From Gammaproteobacteria bacterium (GTDB lineage Bacteria > Pseudomonadota > Gammaproteobacteria > Burkholderiales > Rhodocyclaceae): a DNA stretch of 64,000 nt. The number at the start of each line of letters is the position of its first letter. Position 1 is the first letter of the stretch. The notes beneath the pieces are model-generated. The model was not told the origin of the DNA. It did no database searches and was given only the letters and a program-made list of their open reading frames with translations. A program made the position numbers and the translations under genes. The DNA lies in assembly GCA_018819515.1 (NCBI GenBank), contig JAHJPX010000006.1:318762-382761 (forward strand). Direction: 5' to 3'. Of the stretch, positions 48,355 to 59,306 are shown piece after piece.

Positions 48355-50763
48355 ATGATCGAATCCATCGGTCGTTTCGAAATCCGGCGCGAACTGGGGC
48401 GTGGCTCCCAGAGCGTGGTTTATCTCGCTTGGGATCCACAACTCCAGCGTGAAGTGGCGATCAAGACGCTACATTTCCTGGATGCCGATCCCTTGCTGAA
48501 CACGGTGCTCCTTGACGAAGCCCGCACCGTCAGCCAGCTCCATCATCCGAACGTCGTGCCAATCCACGACGCAGGCGAGCAAGGGGGAGACGTCTATCTG
48601 GTGTTCGAGTACGTCGACGGTGGGAGTCTTCAGGACGAACTGAAGTCCAAACACGCTTTGCCACCGGCGCGCGCGGCCGACCTGATGCGGCAAGTGACCG
48701 ATGCCCTGGCCCAGGCCCACGCGCTCGGCATCATTCATCGCGACCTCAAGCCCTCGAATATTCTCCTTGACCGCACGGGAATACCGCGCGTGATGGATTT
48801 TGGCATCGCGGTCCGGACGTCCGCTGGCGGCGATGAAGAAGGGAGCGGGCTGATCGGTACGCCGGCCTATCTGGCGCCCGAGTATGTGACCGATCGGGTG
48901 GTCAGCGAAAGAATGGACGTCTTTGCCGCCGGCCTGGTGCTTCTGGAAATGCTGACCGGTTCGCGAGTATTTCAGGGAGGTGGCCCCGCGGCGCTGATTC
49001 AGCGTATCGCGCACGAGCCGGTGACGTTGCCGAAAGCCGCCGGCATCGACGATCGCCTGGGCGACATCATTCTGCGCGCCTGCGCCATGGATCCGACGCG
49101 GCGCTTTCCGACCGCTGCCGAGATGCGGCGCGCCCTGGCGGCCTACCTCGACGACAGCGTCGGTTTGCCGCCGACGGTTGCGCAGTCCAACAAGCAGAGC
49201 ACGCTCGAGTTCCTACTCCGCCGTATGCGTCACCGCAGCGACTTCCCTGCGTTGTCCGACTCGGTTTCGGCCATCAACAAGCTGACCAACTCGGATCGCG
49301 AGAGTATCGACAAACTGTCCAACAGCATCCTCAAGGACTATGCGCTGACCAACAAAATCCTCCGCATCGTCAACTCGGCGCACTATCGGACGGCTGGTGG
49401 CGGCAACATCAGCACGGTTTCGCGGGCGGTGATCGTCCTTGGCTTCGACGCCATTCGCAACATCGCGATTACCGTCCTGCTGTTCGAGCACCTTCAGGAC
49501 AAGGCGAACGCCCGCGAATTGAAGGAGTTTTTCCTGCGCGCAAATCTGGCCGGTCTGCTGGCGCGGGAAGCCAGTGGCACCGTGCTGCCGCGCGAGGGCG
49601 AAGAGGCCTTCATCTGTGCCCTGTTTCACGGCCTCGGCCATCTGCTCGCCCAGTTCTATTTCCCCGAGGAAGTCGAAGAGGTTCGCAAGCTGATGCAGGC
49701 AAAGAGCCTTACTGCGGAGGTTGCATCGGCCCGGATACTCGGATTGTCGTTCGAGGACCTGGGTATCGGCATTGCGCGCAGTTGGGGCTTTCCGGCATCG
49801 ATCGTGAACAGCATGCGACGCCTGCCGGACGGACATCTGCGCAGGCCCGGCACGCGCGACGAAGTCTTGCGGCTGATGGCCGGTTTCTCCAACGAGATGT
49901 GCGAGGTTATCGCCGGCAGTGTTCCCGAGGAACGGCAAAAGGCAATACATGCGGTCGTCGACCGTTTCGGTGCCAGCATGCAGATGAGCGAAAGGCAGAT
50001 AGAGACTGTCATCGAGTCGTCGTCGGATGCGTTGTCGGAAGTGGCGGCGATTCTTCACGTGAATCTGAAGCAAAGCCCGTTTGCCCGACAGGTGAAAGCA
50101 TTCGCGACCAAACCCGCAGCCGACGAGGCGGATCAGGACGAGCGGGACGACGACGCGACCATTGCCAGTACGGTCCTGGGTTCCACCGCCGTACTGGGGG
50201 TGGGGGACGACGACGGCGGGGACGGGGATACCGAGGGTATCCCGGAGGATGCGCAGGCGATACTGGCGGCCGGCATCCAGGACATCAGCAACGCACTGGT
50301 CGACGATTTCCAGCTAAATGACGTCCTGCGCATCACCATCGAGACGATGTACAGGGCGATGGCGTTCCGATGCGTGCTGCTCTGTTTGCGTGATTCGAAA
50401 ACCGAACAGATGACCGGTCGCTTCGGCTTTGGTCCGGACACGAACGAAATTGCCCGTGGCTTCCGGTTTCCACTCGGTTACGCTGCCGACGTATTCGATT
50501 TGGCTACGTCCAAGGCAGTCGATATCATCATTGCCGACATCGACGATCCAAAAATCGCCGATCGCATTCCGGCTTGGTACAGGCGACTGACGACGGCGCG
50601 TACCTTCGTGCTGTTTCCGCTCAACATCAAGGGCAAGCCCGTGGCAATGATCTATTGCGACAAGGACCGTGCCGGCGCCATCGCCATTCCGGAGAAGGAG
50701 CTGGCGCTTCTGAAGACCCTGCGCAACCAGGCTCTACTGGCGATCAAGCAGTCGATCCAGTAG
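48355..50763 (+). CDS. Ser/Thr protein kinase fused to HDOD and GAF domains
   Basis: 802 aa. Residues 8-265 are a Hanks-type kinase: GRGSQSVVYLAWD, Lys37 in VAIK, HRDLKPSN (128-135), DFG (148-150), and GTPAYLAPE. Residues about 280-485 form an HDOD domain (LTNKILRIVNSAHYR, ISRAVIVLG-like VSRAVIVLGFDAIRNIAI, ALFHGLGHLLAQFY). An acidic linker (DDDGGDGDTEGIPED) leads to a GAF domain (about 630-800). There is no membrane segment, so it is cytoplasmic. It probably senses a small ligand and phosphorylates partners; neighbours are GreB and two histidine kinases with a response regulator. Confidence 0.92.
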   Translation: MIESIGRFEIRRELGRGSQSVVYLAWDPQLQREVAIKTLHFLDADPLLNTVLLDEARTVSQLHHPNVVPIHDAGEQGGDVYLVFEYVDGGSLQDELKSKHALPPARAADLMRQVTDALAQAHALGIIHRDLKPSNILLDRTGIPRVMDFGIAVRTSAGGDEEGSGLIGTPAYLAPEYVTDRVVSERMDVFAAGLVLLEMLTGSRVFQGGGPAALIQRIAHEPVTLPKAAGIDDRLGDIILRACAMDPTRRFPTAAEMRRALAAYLDDSVGLPPTVAQSNKQSTLEFLLRRMRHRSDFPALSDSVSAINKLTNSDRESIDKLSNSILKDYALTNKILRIVNSAHYRTAGGGNISTVSRAVIVLGFDAIRNIAITVLLFEHLQDKANARELKEFFLRANLAGLLAREASGTVLPREGEEAFICALFHGLGHLLAQFYFPEEVEEVRKLMQAKSLTAEVASARILGLSFEDLGIGIARSWGFPASIVNSMRRLPDGHLRRPGTRDEVLRLMAGFSNEMCEVIAGSVPEERQKAIHAVVDRFGASMQMSERQIETVIESSSDALSEVAAILHVNLKQSPFARQVKAFATKPAADEADQDERDDDATIASTVLGSTAVLGVGDDDGGDGDTEGIPEDAQAILAAGIQDISNALVDDFQLNDVLRITIETMYRAMAFRCVLLCLRDSKTEQMTGRFGFGPDTNEIARGFRFPLGYAADVFDLATSKAVDIIIADIDDPKIADRIPAWYRRLTTARTFVLFPLNIKGKPVAMIYCDKDRAGAIAIPEKELALLKTLRNQALLAIKQSIQ

Positions 50764-50796
50764 GATCATGACTTCGACATTGAGGATGCCGGTCGC

Positions 50797-51342
50797 GTGA
50801 ACAAGGCCTTCGTCAAGGAAAGCGAAGACGAGGAGGGCGATCTTCCCGACGCGATGCAACTCCCGCCGGGAACGCGCAACTACCTGACTGTGACCGGCTA
50901 CGACCGCTTGCGCGATGAACTGGTGCACCTGATCAAGGTCGAGCGACCCGAACTGGTCAAGGTCGTAGCCTGGGCGGCCAGCAACGGTGACCGCTCGGAA
51001 AACGGCGACTACATCTACGGCAAGAAGCGCCTGCGCGAGATCGACCGGCGTATTCGTTACCTGACCAAGCGAGTCGAGAGCGCGGTCGTGGTCGATCCCG
51101 GTCAGCAGGAAAATGTCGATCAAGTATTCTTCGGTGCTACGGTTACCATCGTCGGCGATGATGGCGGCGAAGCCAGCTACCAGATCGTCGGTGTCGATGA
51201 AGCGGATGCGGCCAAGGGCAGGATAAGTTGGTTGTCGCCGCTGGCGCGGGCATTGATGAAGGCACGCGCGGGCGATGAAGTGCGTTTCATGAGTCCGGCT
51301 GGTCCGCGGACCCTGGAAGTTCTGGAAATCAGTTACTTATGA
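50797..51342 (+). CDS. greB: Transcription elongation factor GreB
   Basis: 181 aa from a GTG at 50797 with GAGGAT upstream. The coiled-coil N-terminal domain has GYDRLRDELVHLIKVERPELVKVVAWAASNGDRSENGDYIYGKKRLREIDRRIRYLTKR, with the acidic tip ENGDY(I)YGK typical of GreB. The C-terminal FKBP-like domain includes FFGATVTIVGDDG and GRISWLSPLARALMKARAGDEV. It stimulates RNA polymerase to cleave backtracked transcripts. The N-terminal acidic extension (ESEDEEGDLPD) is longer than in enteric GreB. Confidence 0.95.
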   Translation: MNKAFVKESEDEEGDLPDAMQLPPGTRNYLTVTGYDRLRDELVHLIKVERPELVKVVAWAASNGDRSENGDYIYGKKRLREIDRRIRYLTKRVESAVVVDPGQQENVDQVFFGATVTIVGDDGGEASYQIVGVDEADAAKGRISWLSPLARALMKARAGDEVRFMSPAGPRTLEVLEISYL

Positions 51343-53064
51343 GTGTCTTCTGACGACATGGACGACAAGCCACCTCTTGCAACGAATCCGACTGCCGATA
51401 CTGCCGACCCGGTAAAAGCCGAACAGCGGTTGCTGTTGGCTCTTCAGGCCGCCAATCAGGGGCTGTGGGACTGGGACCTGCAATCGCGCCAGGGATATTT
51501 CAGTCCGAGCTATTACGCCATGCTCGGCTATCGCCCCGGGGATTTTCCCAGCGATTTCGAGGGTTGGAAGGTGCTGGTGCACCCAGACGATCTCGATACC
51601 TTGCTGGCCGATCTCGAGGAACTTGCCGACAGCGGGCGCGATCTGTTCGAGCATACATTTCGTCTGCGACACCGTCAGGGCGGCTGGCGCCGGATTATCG
51701 GCAGGGGGCTGGTGGCCGGCCGCGACGCCGACGGCAGGCCGACCCGACTGGTCGGTATCAGTATCGATGTCACCGAGCAAACGCTTGCCGAAGATGCGCT
51801 TCATGAGAGCGAGGCGCGTTTCCGCGCCATCTTCGACAACATTCAGGAAGGAATACTGATCCACGACATCGACACCGGAGCGATTCTGGCGACCAATCAG
51901 CGCGCTTGCGCGCTATTCGCTACCACCGAGTCGAAGTTGCTGGCGTCCAGCATGCAGGATCTCAGTTCCGGCGAGCCGCCTTACTCCCAGGCCGAAGCCG
52001 TCTATTGGATGATGCTTGCTGCGGCCGGCGATCCGCAAACGTTCGAGTGGCAGGCCAAGGACAGCACCGGCCGGTTGTTCTGGGCGGAAATCACCATGCG
52101 TCGCGCAGTACTGGCGGGCCAGGAGCGGCTGCTTGCGGTCGTTCGGGACATTTCCCACCGGAAGGAACAGGAAGCGGAGTTGCGCCATAACCTGGAACAG
52201 CAAGTGCAGTTGAACAAGAAGATCGAGGAAGCGCAGAACCAGTTGCTGCAATCGGAAAAGATGGCGTCGATCGGGCAGCTTGCCGCGGGTGTTGCCCACG
52301 AACTGAACAATCCGATCGGTTTCGTGCATTCCAACGTCAACACGCTGGAGCACTATCTCCAGGATTTGTTTGCCATCGTCGATGCCGCGGCGTCCGATGG
52401 GGAAGGATCCGACGCAACCCAACGGCTTGACGCCGTACGTCGGTTGATAGAAGAAAAGGACTACGCTTTCGTCAAGACTGATGTTGCGGAACTGATGGCC
52501 GAGTCCAAGGACGGTCTGGAGCGCGTGCGCAAGATCGTGCAGGATCTGAAGGACTTTTCCCGCGTCGGCGACTCGGAGTGGCAGTTGGCCGATGTTCATG
52601 TCGGCATCGATTCGACGCTCAACATCGTCTGGAACGAGCTCAAATACAAGTGCACGGTGAACAAGGTTTACGGTGACCTGCCGAAGATCCAGTGTCTGCC
52701 CTCGCAGTTGAATCAGGTGTTCATGAACCTGCTGGTCAATGCCGGCCAGGCCATCAAGACCAAGGGCGAGATCACCATACGTACGGGTGCCGATGACGAG
52801 AGCGTATGGATCGAAGTTGCCGATAACGGTTCCGGGATATCGAAGGACAATCTGAAACGTATTTTCGATCCGTTCTTCACCACAAAGCCGGTTGGCAAGG
52901 GGACAGGCCTGGGACTGTCTCTTTCCTTCAATATCGTTCACAAGCACCATGGTCGCATCGACGTCGAAAGCGAGGAAGGTAAAGGGAGCACGTTCCGGAT
53001 TACCCTGCCGATTCAGCCACCTGCACCGGCACTGGATCCCGGGGCAACTGTGGTTGCGGAGTGA
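51343..53064 (+). CDS. PAS-PAS sensor histidine kinase
   Basis: 573 aa from GTG 51343, directly after the greB stop (ATG 51358 is an alternative). PAS 1 spans about 25-145 (LQAANQGLWDWDLQSRQGYFSPSYYAMLGY) and PAS 2 about 155-275 (ARFRAIFDNIQEGILIHDIDTG). A coiled coil follows, then HisKA-like GQLAAGVAHELNNPIGFVHSN with phospho-His and HATPase_c (NLLVNAGQAIKTKG, VADNGSGI, GTGLGLSLSFNIV). No membrane segment is seen. It likely phosphorylates the adjacent response regulator. Confidence 0.92.
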   Translation: MSSDDMDDKPPLATNPTADTADPVKAEQRLLLALQAANQGLWDWDLQSRQGYFSPSYYAMLGYRPGDFPSDFEGWKVLVHPDDLDTLLADLEELADSGRDLFEHTFRLRHRQGGWRRIIGRGLVAGRDADGRPTRLVGISIDVTEQTLAEDALHESEARFRAIFDNIQEGILIHDIDTGAILATNQRACALFATTESKLLASSMQDLSSGEPPYSQAEAVYWMMLAAAGDPQTFEWQAKDSTGRLFWAEITMRRAVLAGQERLLAVVRDISHRKEQEAELRHNLEQQVQLNKKIEEAQNQLLQSEKMASIGQLAAGVAHELNNPIGFVHSNVNTLEHYLQDLFAIVDAAASDGEGSDATQRLDAVRRLIEEKDYAFVKTDVAELMAESKDGLERVRKIVQDLKDFSRVGDSEWQLADVHVGIDSTLNIVWNELKYKCTVNKVYGDLPKIQCLPSQLNQVFMNLLVNAGQAIKTKGEITIRTGADDESVWIEVADNGSGISKDNLKRIFDPFFTTKPVGKGTGLGLSLSFNIVHKHHGRIDVESEEGKGSTFRITLPIQPPAPALDPGATVVAE

Positions 53065-53100
53065 TTGTCCTGGGTTGGTGATGCTTGTACAGGAGGGCGG

Positions 53101-53682
53101 ATGATGGTGTACCGAGTCATGCTGGTCGATGATGAAGAAGGGATCGGCAAGGCGCTACGGCGTTTACTGGCGACCACGCCCTGTGTTTACCACGGCGTTA
53201 CCTACCAACTGCAGGTCGAGATATTCACCTCGTCGCTGAAGGCGCTGGAGCGGGCGCGGCATCAGGCATTCGAGCTGTTTCTTGTTGACTACCGGATGCC
53301 GGAGATGGATGGCGTTCGTCTCCTCACGGAAATCAAGGAAATTCAGCCCGGCGCGGCGCGCATGATCCTGTCCGGCTATGCCGACCTCAATGCCCTCGTC
53401 GGCGCCATCAATGAAGCCAAGATATATCGCTTCCTGGCCAAGCCCTGGAACGACTACGAGCTGGTATCGGCCATTGCCGAAGCGCTGGCCTATCGCGATC
53501 TGCTCGTCGAGGGGGAACGGCTGGCGGACGAGGCGCGCGTCGCCAAGGGCACGATGTCGGCGGAAGATGGAGAACGGAAGCGACTGGAACAACTGGAACC
53601 AGGCATCACGCAGGTCAAATGGGGGCCGGATGGCTCCGTGATTCTCGACGACGAATTCCAGCTTCCGGACGACTACGCCTGA
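53101..53682 (+). CDS. Response regulator with RpfG-type receiver domain
   Basis: 193 aa from ATG 53101; ATG 53104 is 7 bp from AGGAGG (53091-53096) and equally possible. The receiver domain has VMLVDDEEGIGKALRRLL, D63 in LFLVDYRMPEMDG, Ser in ILSGYAD and Lys in FLAKPWNDYELVSAI. The output part is short (EPGITQVKWGPDGSVILDDEF) without a recognisable DNA-binding or HD-GYP domain. It lies between two histidine kinases. After the stop the same frame stays open for 38 more codons. Confidence 0.9.
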   Translation: MMVYRVMLVDDEEGIGKALRRLLATTPCVYHGVTYQLQVEIFTSSLKALERARHQAFELFLVDYRMPEMDGVRLLTEIKEIQPGAARMILSGYADLNALVGAINEAKIYRFLAKPWNDYELVSAIAEALAYRDLLVEGERLADEARVAKGTMSAEDGERKRLEQLEPGITQVKWGPDGSVILDDEFQLPDDYA

Positions 53683-53700
53683 TGCCGGATCTTCTGGCAG

Positions 53701-53799
53701 ATGTTGCAGGCGGCGTTTCGTCGCAATGGTGAGGAGTACGAATTGACCGCACGTCTCGGCCCCGACGAAGACATCTTCGCGCACGGCGTGCCGGGATGA
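53701..53799 (+). CDS. Possible 32-aa small protein between response regulator and kinase
   Basis: ATG 53701 encodes MLQAAFRRNGEEYELTARLG and ends at a TGA overlapping the start of the next kinase (ATGA). It is in the same frame as the preceding response regulator, separated from it only by a TGA at 53680-53682. It may be a real coupled peptide, or a former C-terminal extension cut off by a stop mutation. No ribosome-binding site is evident. Confidence 0.35.
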   Translation: MLQAAFRRNGEEYELTARLGPDEDIFAHGVPG

Positions 53800-54914
53800 A
53801 CGACATCTTCGGCCGGAAGTCCTCGCTGCGCCGCCTGCTGCCGACAGCGGTGCTCGATGACATCGGTCCGGCCCTGGTCAGGCTGCTCGATGCCGAACTG
53901 GCGGTTTTGACGAAGGATGGCAATCCGTATTGGGGCGACGTGCCGGCGGATGCCGGTCGTGAGGCGCTGGTTCTGGAATCGGAACCGGTGGGATATTTAG
54001 CCTCGTCAGCGGCACCGGAACGACTGCGCGCCGCCGCCGTCGTGTTGCAACTGCTGCTGGAACGCGATCAAGCGCTGGACAGATCGGAGACGCGCTACAA
54101 GGAGCTTGCCGAGGAGTTCGACCAGCGCGTTGCAACGGAAGTCCAGGTGATCGACGAACGCCAGCGCCAGATCTACCAGGCCGAGAAGCTGGCCTCGGTC
54201 GGGCAGTTGGCGGCGGGCGTGGCGCACGAGATCAACAACCCCATTGGTTTCGTCCGCAGCAACATCGCCACCTTCGGCGCCTACCTGACGCGTTTGGCGC
54301 AACTCAAGCAACGTTTGGGCGAAGCGCCCGTCGCCTGGCGCGAACTCGATCTCGACATGGTGCTCGAGGATGGCACCGAACTGGTGGATGACAGTCTCTC
54401 GGGGATAGACCGTGTCGCGCGCATCGTGCGCGACCTCAAGGGCTTTTCCAACGTCGATCGGCCGGAGGAGGAGGTGGTGGACCTGAACGTGTCGATCAAC
54501 GAAGCCTGCGACGTCGTTGCCGGCCAATCGAGGTCCGATATTGCGATCGTGCGCAGCCTGGGCGAGCTGCCCCGTCTGCTTTGTCTGCCTGGGCACTTGA
54601 AACAGGTCTTCTTCGGCATAATCAAGAATGGGGTGCAGGCGGTGAGCGACACCGGGCGTCCCGGAACCGTGACCATCACCAGTCGGGCAGTGTCGGACGG
54701 TATCGAAGTGATCGTCGCCGATACGGGCGTCGGCATGACACAAGACCAGCAAGCGCGCGCGTTCGAGCCATTCTTCACGACGCGGGAGGTCGGCCATGGT
54801 ACCGGTCTCGGACTTACCGTGGCGCGCGACATCGTTCAGGCGCATGGTGGCGGTATTGCCATCGATAGTCGGCCAGGCGCCGGCACGACGGTCACCGTTT
54901 CCCTGCCTGCGTGA
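53796..54914 (+). CDS. Sensor histidine kinase
   Basis: 372 aa. A short N-terminal part of unknown fold (IGPALVRLLDAELAVLTKDGNPYWGDVPADAG, about 1-100) is followed by a coiled coil, then HisKA-like VGQLAAGVAHEINNPIGFVRSN and HATPase_c with GIIKNGVQAV, VADTGVGM and HGTGLGLTVARDIVQAHGG. The kinase core closely resembles that of the PAS-PAS kinase two genes upstream, suggesting duplication. No membrane segment. It is likely to act with the response regulator at 53101. Confidence 0.9.
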   Translation: MNDIFGRKSSLRRLLPTAVLDDIGPALVRLLDAELAVLTKDGNPYWGDVPADAGREALVLESEPVGYLASSAAPERLRAAAVVLQLLLERDQALDRSETRYKELAEEFDQRVATEVQVIDERQRQIYQAEKLASVGQLAAGVAHEINNPIGFVRSNIATFGAYLTRLAQLKQRLGEAPVAWRELDLDMVLEDGTELVDDSLSGIDRVARIVRDLKGFSNVDRPEEEVVDLNVSINEACDVVAGQSRSDIAIVRSLGELPRLLCLPGHLKQVFFGIIKNGVQAVSDTGRPGTVTITSRAVSDGIEVIVADTGVGMTQDQQARAFEPFFTTREVGHGTGLGLTVARDIVQAHGGGIAIDSRPGAGTTVTVSLPA

Positions 54915-54995
54915 CCGCATTCACAGCGATACCGGTACGTTGGTTGCCGGCAAGCCTGCGGAAACGCGATCAGCCGGGAAATCACATCACCGGTG

Positions 54996-55023
54996 CTTGA
55001 AATCCCGGCATTCGGCCCCACCT
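54996..55023 (+). promoter_or_regulatory. Sigma32 (heat-shock) promoter of htpG
   Basis: CTTGAAA at 54996-55002 and CCCCACCT at 55016-55023, 13 bp apart, match the RpoH consensus CTTGAAA-(11-15)-CCCCATnT. The start codon of htpG is 29 bp further on. Confidence 0.82.
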
Positions 55024-55036
55024 TTGGCCGGGTTTT
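55003..55036 (+). terminator. Possible weak terminator/hairpin overlapping the htpG promoter
   Basis: CCCGGC at 55004-55009 pairs with GCCGGG at 55027-55032, followed by TTTT at 55033-55036. The loop is 17 nt and contains the sigma32 -10 region. It may end the upstream kinase transcript or fold in the htpG leader. Confidence 0.35.
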
Positions 55037-55051
55037 CATTTGGAGGCAAGC

Positions 55052-56974
<1,923 letters not shown>

Positions 56975-56981
56975 CGATGCG

Positions 56982-57464
56982 ATGACGACACTGCGGGGCC
57001 TGCCGCCGATCCTCGACGCGCAGGCCCGCGTCCTCATCCTCGGTTCCTTTCCCTCGCCGGCCTCGCTCGCCGCCGGCCAGTACTACGCCCATAAACAGAA
57101 CCAGTTCTGGCGCATCCTCGCCGCTGTGCTCGATCAACCTTTGGTCGACATGGACTACGCTGCCAGGCAGGCGGCGGTCAAGGCGGCCGGTATCGCCATC
57201 TGGGACGTCTATCGAAGCTGCGAGCGCCCCGGCGCCCTCGACTCCGCGATCCGTAACGGTGAGCCCAACGATTTCTCCGCCCTGAAAAAGTCAGCCGTGG
57301 CGATACGCCACATCTGCTTCAACGGCCAGGCCGCAGGCCGCTTTGCGCCGCAGCTACAGACGCTGGGCTACCAGACCACCGTGTTGCCATCCACCAGCCC
57401 CGCCAATGCGAGCTGGAGCTTTGAGCGCAAGCTGGCAGCGTGGCGCGCAGCTTTACAAACCTGA
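56982..57464 (+). CDS. DNA-deoxyinosine (hypoxanthine) glycosylase, UDG family 6
   Basis: 160 aa. Family 6 UDG-superfamily motifs: LILGSFPSPASLAAGQYYAHKQNQFWRILAAVL, IAIWDVYRSCERPGALDSAIRNGEPNDF and the C-terminal VLPSTSPANASWSFERKLAAW. It removes hypoxanthine (deaminated adenine) from DNA. Residues about 102-110 (KKSAVAIRH) are encoded by a copy of the dispersed 25-bp repeat (57286-57310), in the place where relatives usually have a variable loop. It follows htpG by 7 bp. Confidence 0.85.
   Translation: MTTLRGLPPILDAQARVLILGSFPSPASLAAGQYYAHKQNQFWRILAAVLDQPLVDMDYAARQAAVKAAGIAIWDVYRSCERPGALDSAIRNGEPNDFSALKKSAVAIRHICFNGQAAGRFAPQLQTLGYQTTVLPSTSPANASWSFERKLAAWRAALQT
57286..57310 (+). repeat. 25-bp dispersed repeat, copy 5 (inside the DNA glycosylase gene)
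   Basis: 24 of 25 bases match copy 1 (core GTCAGCCGTGGCGATACGCC). It is read in a different frame from the nuoG and dsrN copies, as KSAVAIRH. Confidence 0.7.
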
Positions 57465-57509
57465 ACATTCCCCGGGGGTAGAATCGTTGCGAAATCGAGG
57501 GCCTGGACG

Positions 57510-59306
57510 ATGAACAAAGCCGTGAAACCCGTTGAGGAACATGATCGCCGCCTGAATCTGCCGGAGATCGTCGACGCCTTGATGGCCGAGGGGTTGGTCG
57601 CTTCGGACGTCGCCGAAAAGTTCAAGCGCGAGCGCCGCTACTTCCGTGGCGACATCCATCCGCTGATCGTCATCGCCGAGCAGCGCTGGAAGAGTCCGGT
57701 GTCGCCGCATCGCGTGCTCGACCTCGACTTCCTGGCCGAATGGCTGGCCAGGTGGTGCGGCCTGCCGTATTTCCACATCGATCCGCTGAAGATCAATTTC
57801 TCGGCCGTGACCGAGGTGATGTCGAACGCCTATGCGACGCGCTTCCGCATCCTGCCCGTGGCCGTGACGTCGAGCGAGGTCGTGATCGCGACGGCCGAAC
57901 CCTACCAGCGGGCGTGGATAGCGGAACTGGAACCGATCCTGCGCAAGAGCATCCGCTGCGTGATCGCCAATCCGGACGATATCGCGCGCTATCAGGTCGA
58001 GTTCTACAACCTCGCCAAGTCGGTCAAGAAGGCGCTGGCACGCGGCGACGTGGCCGGCACCGGCATCTCCAGCTTCGAACAACTGGTCGAACTGGGCAAG
58101 TCGAAGACTTCGCTCGACGCCAACGACCAGCACGTGGTGCTCATTGTCGACTGGCTCTGGCAGTACGCCTTCGAGCAGCGCGCCTCCGACATCCACGTCG
58201 AGCCGCGGCGCGATATCGGCATCGTCCGGTTCCGCATCGACGGCGTGCTGCATCAGGTGTACCAGATTCCGATGCAGGTGCTCAACGCCATGACCAGCCG
58301 GATCAAGATCCTCGGCCGCATGGACGTGGTGGAGAAGCGCCGCCCGCAGGACGGCCGCATCAAGACGCGCATGCCGACCGGCGAAGAGGTCGAATTGCGG
58401 CTGTCGACCCTGCCGACCGCTTTCGGCGAGAAACTGGTGATGCGTATCTTCGATCCCGAGGTTCTGGTGCGCGACTTCGCCGATCTCGGCTTTTCCGAGG
58501 AGGACGGCGAGCGCTGGCGGCAGATGACCTCGCAACCGAACGGCATCATCCTGGTGACCGGCCCGACCGGTTCCGGCAAGACGACGACGCTCTATTCGAC
58601 CATGCGCCTGCTGGCGACGCCGGAGGTGAACGTCTGCACGCTGGAGGACCCGATCGAAATGATCGAGCCTGCCTTCAATCAGGTGCAGGTGGTGTCCGAC
58701 ATCGGCATGGATTTCGCGTCCGGCATCCGCTCGCTGATGCGCCAGGATCCGGACATCATCATGGTCGGCGAAATCCGCGACCTGGAAACGGCGGAAATGG
58801 CCGTCCAGGCGGCGCTGACAGGCCATCTGGTGCTGACGACCCTGCACACCAACGACGCGCCGACCGCGGTGACGCGGCTGCTCGATCTGGGGGTGCCGCC
58901 TTACCTGCTGCAATCGACGCTGCTCGGTGTGATGGCGCAGCGGCTGGTGCGCACGCTCTGCCCGAAATGCAAGAAGGCGGGCAACATGCGCGCCGAGGAC
59001 GAGGAAGCCTGGAACGCGCTGGTGTCGCCGTGGAAGGCCGGCAAGCCGCAGAGCCTGCACCATCCGGTCGGCTGCCTCGATTGCCGCATGACCGGCTATC
59101 AGGGCCGCATCGGCCTCTACGAGATCATGGTGATGTCGCCGGAAATCAGGAAACTGGTCAGCGCCACCACGGACCTCGCCCGCCTGCGCGAGCAGGCGGC
59201 GCGCGAGGGCATGATGCCGCTGCGCATCTCCGGCGCCAGGAAAGTCGCGGCTGGCCTGACGACCATCGAGGAAGTGATGAAGGTTGCGCCGCCGGTGCAG
59301 ACTTGA
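57510..59306 (+). CDS. GspE/PulE/PilB-family secretion or pilus ATPase
   Basis: 598 aa. N-terminal N1E-type domain (about 70-180), then the ATPase core: ASDIHVEPRRD (Asp box), Walker A GPTGSGKTTTLYS, CTLEDPIEMIEPAFNQVQV, Walker B-like ILRQDPD-type LMRQDPDIIMVGEIRD, HLVLTTLHTNDAPTAVTRLLD. The tetracysteine zinc site is CPKCKK plus CLDCRM, then GYQGRIGLYEI. It powers type II secretion or type IV pilus assembly. No other gsp/pil gene is in the window, so the partner machine is unknown. Confidence 0.93.
   Translation: MNKAVKPVEEHDRRLNLPEIVDALMAEGLVASDVAEKFKRERRYFRGDIHPLIVIAEQRWKSPVSPHRVLDLDFLAEWLARWCGLPYFHIDPLKINFSAVTEVMSNAYATRFRILPVAVTSSEVVIATAEPYQRAWIAELEPILRKSIRCVIANPDDIARYQVEFYNLAKSVKKALARGDVAGTGISSFEQLVELGKSKTSLDANDQHVVLIVDWLWQYAFEQRASDIHVEPRRDIGIVRFRIDGVLHQVYQIPMQVLNAMTSRIKILGRMDVVEKRRPQDGRIKTRMPTGEEVELRLSTLPTAFGEKLVMRIFDPEVLVRDFADLGFSEEDGERWRQMTSQPNGIILVTGPTGSGKTTTLYSTMRLLATPEVNVCTLEDPIEMIEPAFNQVQVVSDIGMDFASGIRSLMRQDPDIIMVGEIRDLETAEMAVQAALTGHLVLTTLHTNDAPTAVTRLLDLGVPPYLLQSTLLGVMAQRLVRTLCPKCKKAGNMRAEDEEAWNALVSPWKAGKPQSLHHPVGCLDCRMTGYQGRIGLYEIMVMSPEIRKLVSATTDLARLREQAAREGMMPLRISGARKVAAGLTTIEEVMKVAPPVQT

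Noticed and set aside
57453..59063. 536-codon minus-strand open frame opposite the GspE-like gene
   Set aside because: Shadow frame rich in His/Arg/Asp; no start signal.
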